Shown: positions 34,934 to 46,099, numbered from the stretch's first letter. The stretch: DNA of 64,000 bases from Microvirga sp. SRT01 (GCA_018139225.1 JAGSNX010000002.1:248001-312000), one strand, 5' to 3'. Notes: generated from the sequence alone by a model not told the origin. Program-made: numbers and translations.

Positions 34934-36088
34934 CTAAAGCCCCGCAATCTCCAGCTGCGCTTCGGTCCCGATCGCGCCGTCCGCCAGCCGCGCATCGCCG
35001 CCCAGCGCCTTGATCCGGTACAGTCCGCCGTCTGCGCGCTTCATGAGTTCGCTGAGCGAGGCGTTCGCGTCGGGCAGGGCGATGCCGATGCTGCCGCCCG
35101 ACTGGATCACGGCATCGTTTAGCCGGTACGGCCGGCGCAGCGCCTGCGAAATCGCATCGCCGATCGCCAGCGCCTCGTCCTGCGTCGTGGCCGCCGCCAG
35201 CACCACGAACTCGTCGCCGCCGGTGCGGGCCGCCAGCGCCTCCGGTCCGATCGTCCCGCGGAGCCGCGCCGCGACTTCCAGCAGCACCGCGTCGCCCACG
35301 GCATGGCCATGCGCGTCGTTGACCTGCTTGAACCCGTCGAGGTCGATGTAGAACAGCGCATGGCCGCGTCGCGTCGCATGGCCCTGTTCCAGCCCGGCGC
35401 GATTGCACAATCCGGTCAGGGGATCGTGCAGCGCCCGCTGCTGGCTGTCGAGTTCCGCCTCCATCGTCTTGACCAGCATGCGGTTGAGCCGGAACGCGCT
35501 CGTCGCCATGCTGAAGCTGAAGAACGGGAGCTGGATCAACACGACGAGCAGCACCGGCTCGCGTGACAGCAGTGCGGCGACCGCGCACGGCCCCAGGATC
35601 ATCAGCAACTGCACGATCGCGAAGCGCGGCGCGGAATAATTGCGCAGGCACGCGCCTCCCGCCATTGCCGCCACAGACAGGCACACGATCGCGATCGTCC
35701 GCCAGTCGCCGTGCTGGATCGTGATGAACCCGCCATATCCCAGGCTCGCCGCCCAGAGCAGGGTGAGCAGCATATACAGGTCGGTCGGCGTCGATCGCCC
35801 CTGTGCGGCCCGGCGCAGCGACAGGGTCAGCGCCGCCAGCCGCGTCAGGCAGATGACGAGTTCCGCCACGAACCAGATGTCGAAATGCACGTCGTTGTCG
35901 TGATGAAGCGCGACGACCCCGGCGGTGACGATGGAATTGACCAGGGCGGCGAAATAGACCGGCAACGATCCGAACAGCGCCCCCAGCAGCGCGCCGTGCA
36001 ACGCAACGGGGGTCGTCATGCCCGGTGACGCAAGCCAGCCGAGCAGGCGCACGCGCGGAGGCGTGAAGGTGTCGTTCCTGCCCGTCAT
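34934..36088 (-). CDS. diguanylate cyclase with six-helix membrane sensor
   Basis: 384 residues from the ATG at 36088. About six membrane helices fill residues 30-215, then a GGDEF domain: HDPLTGLCNRAGL, FYIDLDGFKQVNDAHGHAVGD and an intact RTGGDEF active site. The five-residue-upstream RxxD inhibitory site seems missing, so product inhibition may be absent. It would make c-di-GMP in response to an unknown signal. The gene is wedged between nadA and nadC in opposite orientation. Confidence 0.88.
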   Translation of the reverse strand: MTGRNDTFTPPRVRLLGWLASPGMTTPVALHGALLGALFGSLPVYFAALVNSIVTAGVVALHHDNDVHFDIWFVAELVICLTRLAALTLSLRRAAQGRSTPTDLYMLLTLLWAASLGYGGFITIQHGDWRTIAIVCLSVAAMAGGACLRNYSAPRFAIVQLLMILGPCAVAALLSREPVLLVVLIQLPFFSFSMATSAFRLNRMLVKTMEAELDSQQRALHDPLTGLCNRAGLEQGHATRRGHALFYIDLDGFKQVNDAHGHAVGDAVLLEVAARLRGTIGPEALAARTGGDEFVVLAAATTQDEALAIGDAISQALRRPYRLNDAVIQSGGSIGIALPDANASLSELMKRADGGLYRIKALGGDARLADGAIGTEAQLEIAGL

Positions 36089-36254
36089 CCCGCCTGCCCC
36101 GTATCCACAGCGTGCCCACGTGACACTCTGCGCCGTCGCCCCGCCCGATCGAGCCATTCTGGGCGAATCGGGTTAACAATGTCTGTCGCAGATCGCCGCC
36201 GCCCGCTAGATGGCGACGCATCCAATCCATCCTTTTCCTGTTCGGAACAGCGCA

Positions 36255-37097
36255 ATGACGATCCCGCATGGCTTCGACGCCGCATCCTTCGTGCGTGCCA
36301 CGCTGGCGGAGGATCTGGGCGAGGGGGGCGACATCACCTCCGCCGCGGTCATCCCCATGGACGCGCGCTTCGCCGGCGTGATGGACAGTCGCGACGCGAT
36401 CGTCGTCGCGGGGCTGGACCTGGCGGAGGCGTTCTTCCGCACGCTCGACCCCGATGTCGCGATCGAGCGGATCGTCGACGACGGCCAGCGGGTCGCGGCG
36501 GGCAGCGATCTGCTGCGCCTGACCGGCAACGCGCGGGCGCTGCTGACCGCCGAGCGGTCCGCGCTGAACACCGTGCAGCATCTGTCCGGCATCGCCACGC
36601 TGACGGCGACCTATGTCGATGCGATCGCCGGGACCGGTGCGACCCTCCTCGACACGCGCAAGACGATCCCAGGCCTGCGCGTGCTGGAGAAATACGCGAC
36701 GCGGATGGGCGGTGCCACCAATCACCGCATGGGGTTGTGGGATGCGGCGATGATCAAGGACAATCACGTCGCTGTCGCCGGCGGTATCGCGCCCGCGGTG
36801 CGTAGGGCGGTCGAGGCGGGGATCGCCCGCATCATCGTCGAGGTCGACCGCATCGATCAGATCGCACCCGCGCTGGAGGCGGGGGCGACGCACCTGCTGC
36901 TCGACAATATGGTGCCGCCGATGCTGCGCGAGGCGGTGGCGCTAGTCGGTGGACGCGTTCCTACCGAAGCGTCGGGCGGCGTCCGCCTCGACACGATCCA
37001 CACCATCGCGGAGACGGGCGTGACCTTCATCAGCGTTGGTCGCCTGACCCAGTCCGCGCCCGCCGCCGACATCGGGTTGGACTTCGCGCTGGCCTGA
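36255..37097 (+). CDS. nadC: nicotinate-nucleotide diphosphorylase (carboxylating)
   Basis: 280 residues from ATG 36255. LAEDLGEGGDITS near the start, LLDTRKTIPGLRVLEKYAT near 135 and the SGGVRLDTI segment near 240 identify quinolinate phosphoribosyltransferase, which turns quinolinate and PRPP into nicotinate mononucleotide. It follows nadA after the GGDEF gene, completing the two last steps to NaMN. Confidence 0.94.
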   Translation: MTIPHGFDAASFVRATLAEDLGEGGDITSAAVIPMDARFAGVMDSRDAIVVAGLDLAEAFFRTLDPDVAIERIVDDGQRVAAGSDLLRLTGNARALLTAERSALNTVQHLSGIATLTATYVDAIAGTGATLLDTRKTIPGLRVLEKYATRMGGATNHRMGLWDAAMIKDNHVAVAGGIAPAVRRAVEAGIARIIVEVDRIDQIAPALEAGATHLLLDNMVPPMLREAVALVGGRVPTEASGGVRLDTIHTIAETGVTFISVGRLTQSAPAADIGLDFALA

Positions 37098-37167
37098 AGC
37101 GGCGTACGATCCGCTTTGCGGGACTGGTGCGCGCGGCTATCGTGGCGGGCGAACAGGAAGGGAAACG

Positions 37168-37569
37168 ATGCGACCGAAATCCGTGGTGCAGTCCGAACGC
37201 ATCTACCTCGTGGCGACGATATTGTTGCTCGCAAGTTCGCTGATGGTCTGGCCCGAACTGATCGCGGTCTACGGGATCGGACTGGCGGCGGGGGTCACCG
37301 CATTCACCGTCGGCGCGTTCCTGCTGCTGATCCTGCTGAGCACGAGAAGGGGCAGCAACGTGTCGCGCTGGCTGCTGACGATCCTGACCGTCATCGGCAC
37401 GGCGTCCCTGCTGTATCAGGTCGCCACCGCGCAGCTTGCGTTCGGGATGCTCGGCGTGGTCAACACGGTACAGGTCGTGTTGACGATCGTCGGCGCGGTG
37501 CTGCTGTTCCGGCCGAATGCAGGCATCTGGTTCGCGCGCGAGCACGACGACTGGGAGGAAGACCAGTGA
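37168..37569 (+). CDS. 133-residue four-helix membrane protein
   Basis: Four hydrophobic segments (about 10-27, 31-58, 68-86 and 92-115), then an acidic end (REHDDWEEDQ). Good AGGAAGGGAA ribosome site before the ATG. Nothing named is recognised. The stop overlaps the GTG start of the RNase gene by 4 nt, so it is translationally coupled to a secreted nuclease; it may be a membrane partner, but this is only a guess. Confidence 0.7.
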   Translation: MRPKSVVQSERIYLVATILLLASSLMVWPELIAVYGIGLAAGVTAFTVGAFLLLILLSTRRGSNVSRWLLTILTVIGTASLLYQVATAQLAFGMLGVVNTVQVVLTIVGAVLLFRPNAGIWFAREHDDWEEDQ

Positions 37570-38282
37570 TCCGGACCCTCGTGATCGCCGCGACGCTGAC
37601 CGCTCTGCCGACCGCCGCGGGCGCGCAGGCACTGCAATGCCAAATCCCGACGCGCGTGGATCGCCCGCGTCCTGACCTTCCGTCGCGCAGCCAGCCGACC
37701 CGCGTAGTGCCGATCGGCAGCTATACGCTCGCGATCACTTGGTCGCCGAACTACTGTCGGGAGCATGCGCGTGACGCTTCTGCGCGCTTTCAGTGCGGCA
37801 GCGGGGGAAATCGCTTCGGCTTCACGCTGCACGGCCTGTGGCCGGACGGAGCGGGGAAACAGTGGCCGCAATATTGCCGGCCGACCGCGCCGATCCCGGC
37901 ACGCGTCATTCGCACCACGCTCTGTTCGACGCCATCGGCGCAGCTGCAGCAGCATGAATGGGCCAAGCACGGAACCTGCATGCCCGGCTACAGCCCGGCG
38001 CGGTATTTCGCCCAGTCGACGCGGCTGTATCGCGGGCTGCGTTACCCGGACATGGATGCGCTGTCGCGACGGCCAGTGACAGCGGACGGGCTGGCGCAGG
38101 CGATCGCGCGCGTCAATCCGGGTCTGCGGGCCGACATGATGCGGATCACCGCCGATCGTCAGGACTGGCTGGACGAGGTCTGGTTATGCCTCGACAAGCG
38201 GTTCGGCTTCACCCGCTGTCCGGCGCATCAGGGCGGGCTTGCGCCGACATCGCAGCTGCGGATTTGGCGCGGGCGGAGCTGA
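37566..38282 (+). CDS. secreted RNase T2
   Basis: 238 residues with a signal peptide (about 1-20, ending AAGAQ). Two catalytic segments are intact: FTLHGLWPDG (CAS1, with its His) and HEWAKHGTC (CAS2, with His, Glu, Lys, His). Multiple Cys suggest disulfides, fitting a periplasmic or extracellular enzyme. RNase T2 cuts single-stranded RNA through 2',3'-cyclic intermediates, probably for phosphate or nucleotide salvage. GTG start overlaps the previous stop. Confidence 0.93.
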   Translation: MIRTLVIAATLTALPTAAGAQALQCQIPTRVDRPRPDLPSRSQPTRVVPIGSYTLAITWSPNYCREHARDASARFQCGSGGNRFGFTLHGLWPDGAGKQWPQYCRPTAPIPARVIRTTLCSTPSAQLQQHEWAKHGTCMPGYSPARYFAQSTRLYRGLRYPDMDALSRRPVTADGLAQAIARVNPGLRADMMRITADRQDWLDEVWLCLDKRFGFTRCPAHQGGLAPTSQLRIWRGRS

Positions 38283-38304
38283 CCTCTCCGTCACGCGGGC
38301 GGCA

Positions 38305-38739
38305 TCAGCCCTCCACCGTCGCCGTACCGGGATGATACTTGTCGAGGTGGCGTCGGATGATGCGCAGATTGCGTGTGTTCGATCGGAAGAAGAAATCCGC
38401 CGCATCGCCGACGAACGGCACCAGGCCGAGCACTGCATCGAACCCGACATTGCCCATCATCCGGGCGAGCTGGAACTTCGACATGCCGAGGTTCCGCGCT
38501 TCCCACACGACCCAGCTGCCGAGCGCCGCTGCCGCGACGTCACCGACCACGGGTACCAGTCCCAGCAGAAAGTCGAGGCCGACCGGCCGGTTGATCCCGG
38601 GTACGGTGAAGCTGCGTTCCAACAGCTTCTCCATCGCCTCGATCCGGCGACGCACCGCAGCGGCATCACGGCCGAGCGGCAGTTGGTCGAACATCCGTGG
38701 GTCGATGCGGGGCTGAGGGCGGGCAGCGTGCGTGTCCAT
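38305..38739 (-). CDS. DUF4112 membrane protein
   Basis: 144 residues. The family pattern is visible: a helical head (RRRIEAMEKLLERSF), then VGLDFLLGLVPVVGDVAAA and GFDAVLGLVPFVGDAADFFF, a pair of near-identical segments suggestive of an internal duplication, each with a Pro-Val/Phe-Val-Gly-Asp turn. Two to three membrane helices. The function is unknown. Ends 22 bp from the convergent RNase gene; begins 6 bp past the peptide-binding protein gene. Confidence 0.85.
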   Translation of the reverse strand: MDTHAARPQPRIDPRMFDQLPLGRDAAAVRRRIEAMEKLLERSFTVPGINRPVGLDFLLGLVPVVGDVAAAALGSWVVWEARNLGMSKFQLARMMGNVGFDAVLGLVPFVGDAADFFFRSNTRNLRIIRRHLDKYHPGTATVEG

Positions 38740-38745
38740 AGACTG

Positions 38746-40212
38746 CTATTTGGGATCGGCGCGTAACCGGTTCAACGGGTGCCACGACCGCGCATTGCCG
38801 GTCCATGCCGCCAGTCGGCTGGACACCAAAGACCAGCGCAGCGGCTGGGCGAGCGGGATGAACGCGGTGTCGGCGTTCATCGCGGCATCGGCGGCGGCTA
38901 TCCCCTCCGATCGCGCGCCCAGCGTCAGGGCATCGCGCGCCGCTTCCAACGCCGCCACCGCCGTCAAGTCGCACGGACGGCAGGCGGTCGCCAGATACCA
39001 GCGCGCGCTGTCATAGGGGGCGACCTCGTCCACCAGCGTCAGGTCCGCTGGAGCGTCCGGCGCGACCCGCGTCGCACCGACGCCGATCGTCCCGAACGAG
39101 GCGGCGAGCTGCGCGAACAGGATCGTCGACCCCGGGCCGGTGGGGAGCGCGATCGACACCGTCACCAGCCCGCCCGCTTCCTGCCCCGCCGCCGTCGCAC
39201 TCCACGCCGCGACCCGTGCGCGGGCCGCCTCGCGCCGCTGGTCGAGCGTCAGCAGCAGCCATTCCGGCACCTGCGGCGGCGCGGCCGAATCCAATGCCTC
39301 CGGCAGGATACGGTCGGCGGGTTCCCACTGTGGCATCACCGCCGCCGTCAACGCCGCGCGGTCGATCGCCTCCGACAGCGCGGCGCGGTTGAGCGGATCG
39401 GCGAGGAAGCCCTCGCGCCGCGTCACCGCCAGCCCGAACAGCCCCGCTGCCGGATCGGTCCGAACGACATTGCGCGGTAGATCGACGGTTGCGAGCAGCG
39501 GCCAGTCGACGAAGCGCCCGCCGCTGACCAGATCGGATCGGTTGCGCGCGAATCGCAGGATCGCTCGCGCCGCGCGCTCCCCGATCAGGTGCACGCGTTC
39601 TTCCGGGGCGATCTCGTTCTGGTCCTCGGGATCGGCGAGGCCAGGGTCGAATGCCGGCTGCAACAGCGGCGCGGTACCCGCCGACGCGATCCGCATCGGG
39701 CCGCTGCCGATCGCCGGACCCGGCCGGATCAGCGCCATTTCCGGCTGCGCGAACAATTTCAGCAGATCGAGGCGTGGACGCTTCAACCGCAATTCGATCA
39801 CCTGCGGCGTCATCACCACCGCTTCGTCCACCGCGGTCAGGAACGGCGCGAGCGGATTGGCGCGGCTGGCGATCCGCCGCTGGAGCAGCTTCACGACCTG
39901 CTCCGCGCTGACGCGCGATCCGTCCGCCCAATAGGCTTCACGCAGCCGAAAGATGTAGCTGGTGCCGCCGTCGATCACGATCCAGCGCTCGGCCAAACCG
40001 GGTTCGATCTGCCCCGCCGCATCGAAGCGCACCAGCCCCTGGCCGATCGCATCGACCAGCAAGCGCGACGGCAGGTTGGCGGACGACCGCGCCTCCGGGT
40101 TCGTGCCGATCGCGCTGACGACGACGGGGCCGGAGTCCGGCCGCCGCTCGCAACCGGTCGTCAGCGCGAGCGTCGCTGCCAGCCACCACCGATATGCGAT
40201 CCGCCGCGTCAT
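38746..40212 (-). CDS. oligopeptide-type ABC substrate-binding lipoprotein
   Basis: 488 residues with a lipoprotein signal (ALTTGC, Cys21). The SBP_bac_5 fold is seen in the LVDAIGQGLVRFDAAGQI region (about 52-70), the LAERWIVIDGGTSYIFRLR segment and the adenine-rich EQVVKLLQRRI motif. No permease or ATPase genes are adjacent, so it is an orphan component. It could deliver peptides to a transporter encoded elsewhere or act as a chaperone. DUF4112 follows 6 bp later. Confidence 0.82.
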   Translation of the reverse strand: MTRRIAYRWWLAATLALTTGCERRPDSGPVVVSAIGTNPEARSSANLPSRLLVDAIGQGLVRFDAAGQIEPGLAERWIVIDGGTSYIFRLREAYWADGSRVSAEQVVKLLQRRIASRANPLAPFLTAVDEAVVMTPQVIELRLKRPRLDLLKLFAQPEMALIRPGPAIGSGPMRIASAGTAPLLQPAFDPGLADPEDQNEIAPEERVHLIGERAARAILRFARNRSDLVSGGRFVDWPLLATVDLPRNVVRTDPAAGLFGLAVTRREGFLADPLNRAALSEAIDRAALTAAVMPQWEPADRILPEALDSAAPPQVPEWLLLTLDQRREAARARVAAWSATAAGQEAGGLVTVSIALPTGPGSTILFAQLAASFGTIGVGATRVAPDAPADLTLVDEVAPYDSARWYLATACRPCDLTAVAALEAARDALTLGARSEGIAAADAAMNADTAFIPLAQPLRWSLVSSRLAAWTGNARSWHPLNRLRADPK

Positions 40213-40467
40213 CGGGCCTCCTTACACAAGCGGCGCGGGGATGCGTAGCGGGAGCGGTCGGGAGATGATTTTGCATCGAGCTGATCGTCATGCCGGGCGT
40301 ATCCCGGCATCCACTGCTCCGCGTCATCAGCGTTCGGCGAGCGCGGGGAAACGTGGATGCCGGGACACGCCCGGCATGACGCGGGGGTCGGCAGATGGTC
40401 GCTAGGCAGAAGCGCCGGGTGCGTCCCGGTTTCGCGAGTCACCACCGGCAAGCACCACCGCAGCGAA
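40213..40467. other. intergenic region between binding-protein gene and glnA terminator
   Basis: No gene seen. The notable content is a dispersed inverted repeat (listed separately), upstream promoter DNA for the minus-strand lipoprotein gene, and GC-rich filler. Confidence 0.5.
40287..40380. repeat. paired-hairpin dispersed repeat, GTCATGCCGGG family
   Basis: A 28-nt arm at 40287-40314 and its reverse complement at 40353-40380 match at 27 of 28 positions, 38 nt apart. Each arm can itself fold (TGCCGGG.../...CCCGGCA). Such REP/BIME-like units are scattered in sphingomonad intergenic DNA. Confidence 0.8.
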
Positions 40468-40497
40468 AAGGGCGCCCGGATCGAACCGGACGCCCTT
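40468..40497 (-). terminator. intrinsic terminator region of glnA
   Basis: 12-nt arms AAGGGCG.CCGG at 40468-40479 and 40486-40497 (one mismatch) around a 6-nt loop. On the minus strand the stem is followed by a T-run (CCCTTTT). It lies about 95 nt beyond the glnA stop. Confidence 0.7.
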
Positions 40498-40592
40498 CTC
40501 GATAGTCCCGTCGTGGCGAAGCCACGCCATCGGTCGTCGCCGGAGCGACGCCGGCCATGCTCGGGCTGGCGCATGTACGCCAGCCCTGCGCA

Positions 40593-42005
40593 TCAGCCGC
40601 TGTAGTACATGTCGTATTCGACCGGGCTCGGCGTCATTTCCCAACGGGCGACTTCGGCCATCTTGATCTCGATATACGCCTCGATCTGATCCTTGGAGAA
40701 CACGTCGCCCTTCAGCAGGAAGTCGTGGTCTGCGGCCAGGCAGTCGAGCGCCTCGCGCAGCGAGCCAGCGACGGTCGGCACCTGTGCCAGCTCGGCCGGC
40801 GGCAGGTCGTACAGGTTCTTGTCCATCGCCTCGCCGGGATGGATCTTGTTCAGGATGCCATCCATGCCCGCCATCATCAGTGCCGCATAGGCGAGATACG
40901 GGTTGGCGAGCGCGTCCGGGAACCGCACTTCGACGCGCTTCGCCTTGGGGCCGGTGCCGTACGGGATGCGGCACGATGCCGAGCGGTTGCGGGCAGAATA
41001 GGCCAGCAGCACCGGCGCTTCGTAACCCGGCACCAGCCGCTTGTAGCTGTTGGTCGAAGGGTTGGTGAACGCGTTCACCGCCTTGGCGTGCTTGATGATG
41101 CCGCCGATGAAGTACAGGCACATGTCAGACAGGCCGGCATAGCCGTTGCCGGCGAACAGCGGGTTCTTGCCTTCCCAGATCGAGAAGTGGGTGTGCATGC
41201 CTGAGCCGTTATCTTCCTTGATGGGCTTCGGCATGAACGTCGCCGTCTTGCCGTAGGCATGCGCGACCTGATGCACGACATACTTGTAGATCTGCATGCG
41301 GTCGGCGGTCTGCGTCAGCGTACCGAAGGTCAGGCCCAGCTCATGCTGTGCCGCGGCGACCTCGTGGTGGTGCTTGTCGCAGGGGAGGCCCATCTCGATC
41401 ATCGTCGAAACCATCTCGCCGCGGATGTCGACGGCGGAGTCGACCGGCGCGACCGGGAAGTAACCGCCCTTGGCGCGCGGCCGGTGGGCGAGGTTGCCGC
41501 CCTCATATTCGCGGCCGGAATTACCCGGCAGCTCGATGTCGTCGATCTTGTAGTAGCTGGTCGAGTAGCTGTTCTCGAACCGCACGTCGTCGAACATGAA
41601 GAACTCGGCCTCGGGGCCGACATACACGGTGTCGCCGACGCCGGTTGTCTTCAGATAGGCCTCGGCGCGCTTGGCGGTCGAGCGCGGATCGCGGGCATAC
41701 AGCTCGCCGGTCGAAGGCTCGACGATGTCGCACACCACGATCAGCATCGGCGTCGCCGAGAACGGATCGACGTAAACGGCGTCCAGATCGGGCTTCAGGA
41801 CCATGTCCGACTCGTTGATCGCCTTCCAGCCCTCGATCGAGGATCCGTCGAACATCAGGCCGTCGGTGAACTCGTCCTCGCCCATCAGGCCGGCGACCAT
41901 CGTCAGATGCTGCCACTTGCCCTTGGGATCGGTGAACCGCAGGTCGATCCACTCGATCTCCTGCTCTTTCATCATCTTCAGAACGTCGCTGGCCGAATTC
42001 GCCAT
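40593..42005 (-). CDS. glnA: glutamine synthetase type I
   Basis: 470 residues, the usual GlnA length. The [10 protein letters not shown] motif near 50, the AEFFMFD and GAHDHHEV-like region ([11 protein letters not shown]) and the FMPKPI active-site stretch are intact. [12 protein letters not shown] segment near residue 398 carries the adenylylation Tyr. The dodecamer makes glutamine from glutamate, ammonia and ATP. It lies 121 bp downstream of glnB and shares its nitrogen-controlled operon; a hairpin sits in its leader. Confidence 0.97.
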   Translation of the reverse strand: MANSASDVLKMMKEQEIEWIDLRFTDPKGKWQHLTMVAGLMGEDEFTDGLMFDGSSIEGWKAINESDMVLKPDLDAVYVDPFSATPMLIVVCDIVEPSTGELYARDPRSTAKRAEAYLKTTGVGDTVYVGPEAEFFMFDDVRFENSYSTSYYKIDDIELPGNSGREYEGGNLAHRPRAKGGYFPVAPVDSAVDIRGEMVSTMIEMGLPCDKHHHEVAAAQHELGLTFGTLTQTADRMQIYKYVVHQVAHAYGKTATFMPKPIKEDNGSGMHTHFSIWEGKNPLFAGNGYAGLSDMCLYFIGGIIKHAKAVNAFTNPSTNSYKRLVPGYEAPVLLAYSARNRSASCRIPYGTGPKAKRVEVRFPDALANPYLAYAALMMAGMDGILNKIHPGEAMDKNLYDLPPAELAQVPTVAGSLREALDCLAADHDFLLKGDVFSKDQIEAYIEIKMAEVARWEMTPSPVEYDMYYSG

Positions 42006-42031
42006 GTCATGCCCCTTGCTCTTGGAACCAA

Positions 42032-42051
42032 TGCCGGGAAGCTCCCCGGCA
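42032..42051 (-). other. hairpin in the glnB-glnA gap
   Basis: TGCCGGG at 42032-42038 pairs with CCCGGCA at 42045-42051 across a 6-nt loop, starting 27 nt upstream of the glnA ATG. It could moderate glnA expression or protect a processed end; no T-run, so not a clear terminator. Confidence 0.45.
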
Positions 42052-42126
42052 GAATCATGTTACGATTGCGAACGCTGGATCGTGGAAATGTTGCGCCGCG
42101 TCAAATGACGATAGCGGGTGCCGCTC

Positions 42127-44010
<1,884 letters not shown>

Positions 44011-44011
<1 letters not shown>

Positions 44012-44490
44012 TATTCGACCACGACGAGGGGCTGGTCGAACTCGACCGGCTGGCCGTTCTCGATCAGGATCGACGTGATCGTACCCGCGGTCGGCGCGAC
44101 GATCGGATTCATGACCTTCATCGCTTCCACGATCAGCAGCGTGTCGCCAGCCGCGACCTTCTGCCCGACCGACGAGAACGGCTTCGCGCCGGGTTCGGCG
44201 GCGAGATACGCGGTGCCGACCATCGGCGACTTGACCGCGTTGACGGTGCTGGCCGGCGCCATCGCCCCCGCCTCGACGGCCGGCGAGGCGGCTGCGGTCG
44301 GAGCCGGTGCGGCGAGTTGCGGCGCATATTGTACAGGTGCGGCGGCCGCGGCCTTGCGCGCGACGCGGATCTTGCGATCGCCGTCCTCGACCTCGATTTC
44401 GGTCAGCTGCGTCACGTCGAGCAACTGGGCGAGCTGGCGCACGAGATCGACGTCGACCTGCATGGCACCGGATGAATTCGTGTCGGTCAT
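44011..44490 (-). CDS. accB: acetyl-CoA carboxylase biotin carboxyl carrier protein
   Basis: 159 residues from the ATG at 44490, which has an AGGGAAGGG ribosome site. An N-terminal assembly segment (about 10-45), then an Ala/Pro-rich linker (about 46-85), then the biotinyl domain with EAMKVMN; Lys125 is biotinylated. It carries carboxybiotin from AccC to the transferase. The stop shares a base with the start of accC. Confidence 0.96.
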
Positions 44491-44524
44491 TCTAGACCCT
44501 TCCCTCTGTAATCGGCGGCGTCTG

Positions 44525-44959
44525 TCAGAACCGCGCCGCGGCTTCAAGCGCGAGCCTATAGGACAGTGCGCCGAACCCGGCTATCGTCCCCTTCGCCGCT
44601 TGCCCGACGAGGCTCACGTGCCGAAACGCCTCACGACGGTGCGGGTTCGACAGGTGCACCTCGATGACCGGCACCGTGATCGCCTTGATCGCGTCGAGCA
44701 GTGCGACCGACGTGTGCGTGAAGGCGGCGGCGTTCAGCAGCACTGCCTTCGCCCCCTCCGCCTGCGCCTCATGCAGCCAGTCGACCAGATGCCCCTCGTG
44801 GTTGGACTGGCGCAGATCGATCTCCAACCCCAGTTCGCGGGCGCGATCTTCCAGCATCCCGGCGATGTCGTTGAGCGTGTCGGAACCGTAGATCTCGGGT
44901 TCCCGCAGCCCTAGCAGGTTCAGGTTCGGGCCATTCAGGACGAAGACGATGTCGGTCAT
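44525..44959 (-). CDS. aroQ: type II 3-dehydroquinate dehydratase
   Basis: 144 residues from the ATG at 44959 (ATGs at 44971 and 44998 are alternatives). NGPNLNLLG opening, catalytic Tyr24 in [25 protein letters not shown], and [13 protein letters not shown] with its catalytic His. It dehydrates 3-dehydroquinate in the shikimate pathway as a dodecamer. Type II is unrelated to AroD. It precedes accB by about 35 nt. Confidence 0.95.
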   Translation of the reverse strand: MTDIVFVLNGPNLNLLGLREPEIYGSDTLNDIAGMLEDRARELGLEIDLRQSNHEGHLVDWLHEAQAEGAKAVLLNAAAFTHTSVALLDAIKAITVPVIEVHLSNPHRREAFRHVSLVGQAAKGTIAGFGALSYRLALEAAARF

Positions 44960-45032
44960 GCGTGCGTTCATCGCATCCGTAACGACCGCGCGCAACATTG
45001 CCGGGCACGGGCACGACGCCTAGATGACAGGC

Positions 45033-46040
45033 ATGGCACATACCGACGGAACCGTATCGATCACCGTGAACGGCGAGCACAAGCGGGTCACGGCCGGCCT
45101 CAGCCTCGCCGATCTCGCCACCGAACTGGGGCTGGTGCCCGAAAAGGTGGCGGTGGAGCGTAACCTGGAGGTCGTGCCGCGCTCGACGTTGAAGGATGTC
45201 TGCGTCGAGGATGGCGACGATCTGGAGATCGTGCACTTTGTCGGCGGTGGCGATCATGCCCGCCCGATCGCGGACGACAGCTGGACTGTCGCCGGCCGGA
45301 CCTTCCGATCGCGCCTGATCGTCGGCACCGGCAAGTACAAGGATTTTGCGCAGAACGCCGCCGCGCTGGAGGCGTCGGGCGCGGAGATCGTCACCGTCGC
45401 CGTCCGCCGCGTCAATGTCAGCGATCGCAATGCGCCGATGCTGACCGACTTCATCGACCCGAAGAAGGTGACGTATTTGCCCAACACCGCGGGCTGTTTC
45501 GACGCCGAAAGCGCGATCCGGACGCTGAGACTGGCGCGCGAGGCGGGGGGCTGGGACCTCGTCAAGCTGGAGGTGCTGGGCGAGGCGAAGACGCTGTATC
45601 CCGACATGCACGAGACGCTGCGCGCGACCGAGATCCTCGCCAATGAGGGGTTCCTGCCGATGGTCTATTGCGTCGACGATCCGATTGCCGCGAAGCGTCT
45701 GGAGAATGCCGGCGCGGTCGCGATCATGCCGCTCGGCGCGCCGATCGGGTCGGGGCTGGGTATCCAGAACCGCATCACCATCCGCCTGATCGTCGAGGGG
45801 GCGGGGGTGCCGGTGCTGGTCGATGCCGGCGTCGGCACCGCGTCTGACGCAGCGGTGGCGATGGAGCTGGGCTGCGACGGCGTGCTGATGAACACCGCCA
45901 TCGCCGAGGCGAAGGATCCGGTGATGATGGCCGCCGCGATGCGCTCTGCGGTGGAGGCGGGGCGGCTCGCCTACCGCGCCGGACGCATGGGGCAGCGCCG
46001 CTATGCCGATCCGTCCAGCCCACTCGCTGGATTGATCTGA
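45033..46040 (+). CDS. thiSG: ThiS-ThiG fusion (thiazole synthase)
   Basis: 335 residues from ATG 45033 (ATG 45024 gives three more). Residues 1-73 are a ThiS ubiquitin-like sulfur carrier ending GGG (71-73) followed at once by DHARP. Residues about 85-335 are Thi[26 protein letters not shown] with the catalytic Lys, PLGAPIGSG and [10 protein letters not shown]. ThiG makes the thiamine thiazole with sulfur from ThiS thiocarboxylate. In normal systems the ThiS C-terminal Gly-Gly is free, so the fusion must be cut or work without a free terminus. No TPP riboswitch was seen upstream. Confidence 0.93.
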   Translation: MAHTDGTVSITVNGEHKRVTAGLSLADLATELGLVPEKVAVERNLEVVPRSTLKDVCVEDGDDLEIVHFVGGGDHARPIADDSWTVAGRTFRSRLIVGTGKYKDFAQNAAALEASGAEIVTVAVRRVNVSDRNAPMLTDFIDPKKVTYLPNTAGCFDAESAIRTLRLAREAGGWDLVKLEVLGEAKTLYPDMHETLRATEILANEGFLPMVYCVDDPIAAKRLENAGAVAIMPLGAPIGSGLGIQNRITIRLIVEGAGVPVLVDAGVGTASDAAVAMELGCDGVLMNTAIAEAKDPVMMAAAMRSAVEAGRLAYRAGRMGQRRYADPSSPLAGLI

Positions 46041-46074
46041 ATCGATAATTTGGCTCAGGTTACCGCTTTGTCAC

Positions 46075-46099
46075 GGAACTCCATTCCGTAGAGCCCGTT
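46075..46099 (+). promoter_or_regulatory. EcfG-type general stress promoter of csbD
   Basis: GGAAC at 46075-46079, 16 nt, then CGTT at 46096-46099, the exact consensus of the alphaproteobacterial EcfG sigma factor. It lies 60 bp before the CsbD start and points toward it. Confidence 0.75.

Noticed and set aside
40468..40497. tRNA T-arm-like sequence (CCGGATCGAACCGG)
   Set aside because: It forms the terminator stem of glnA and has no cloverleaf around it.
44960..45032. TPP riboswitch upstream of the thiS-thiG fusion
   Set aside because: The gap is only about 70 nt and lacks the conserved CUGAGA and related segments.
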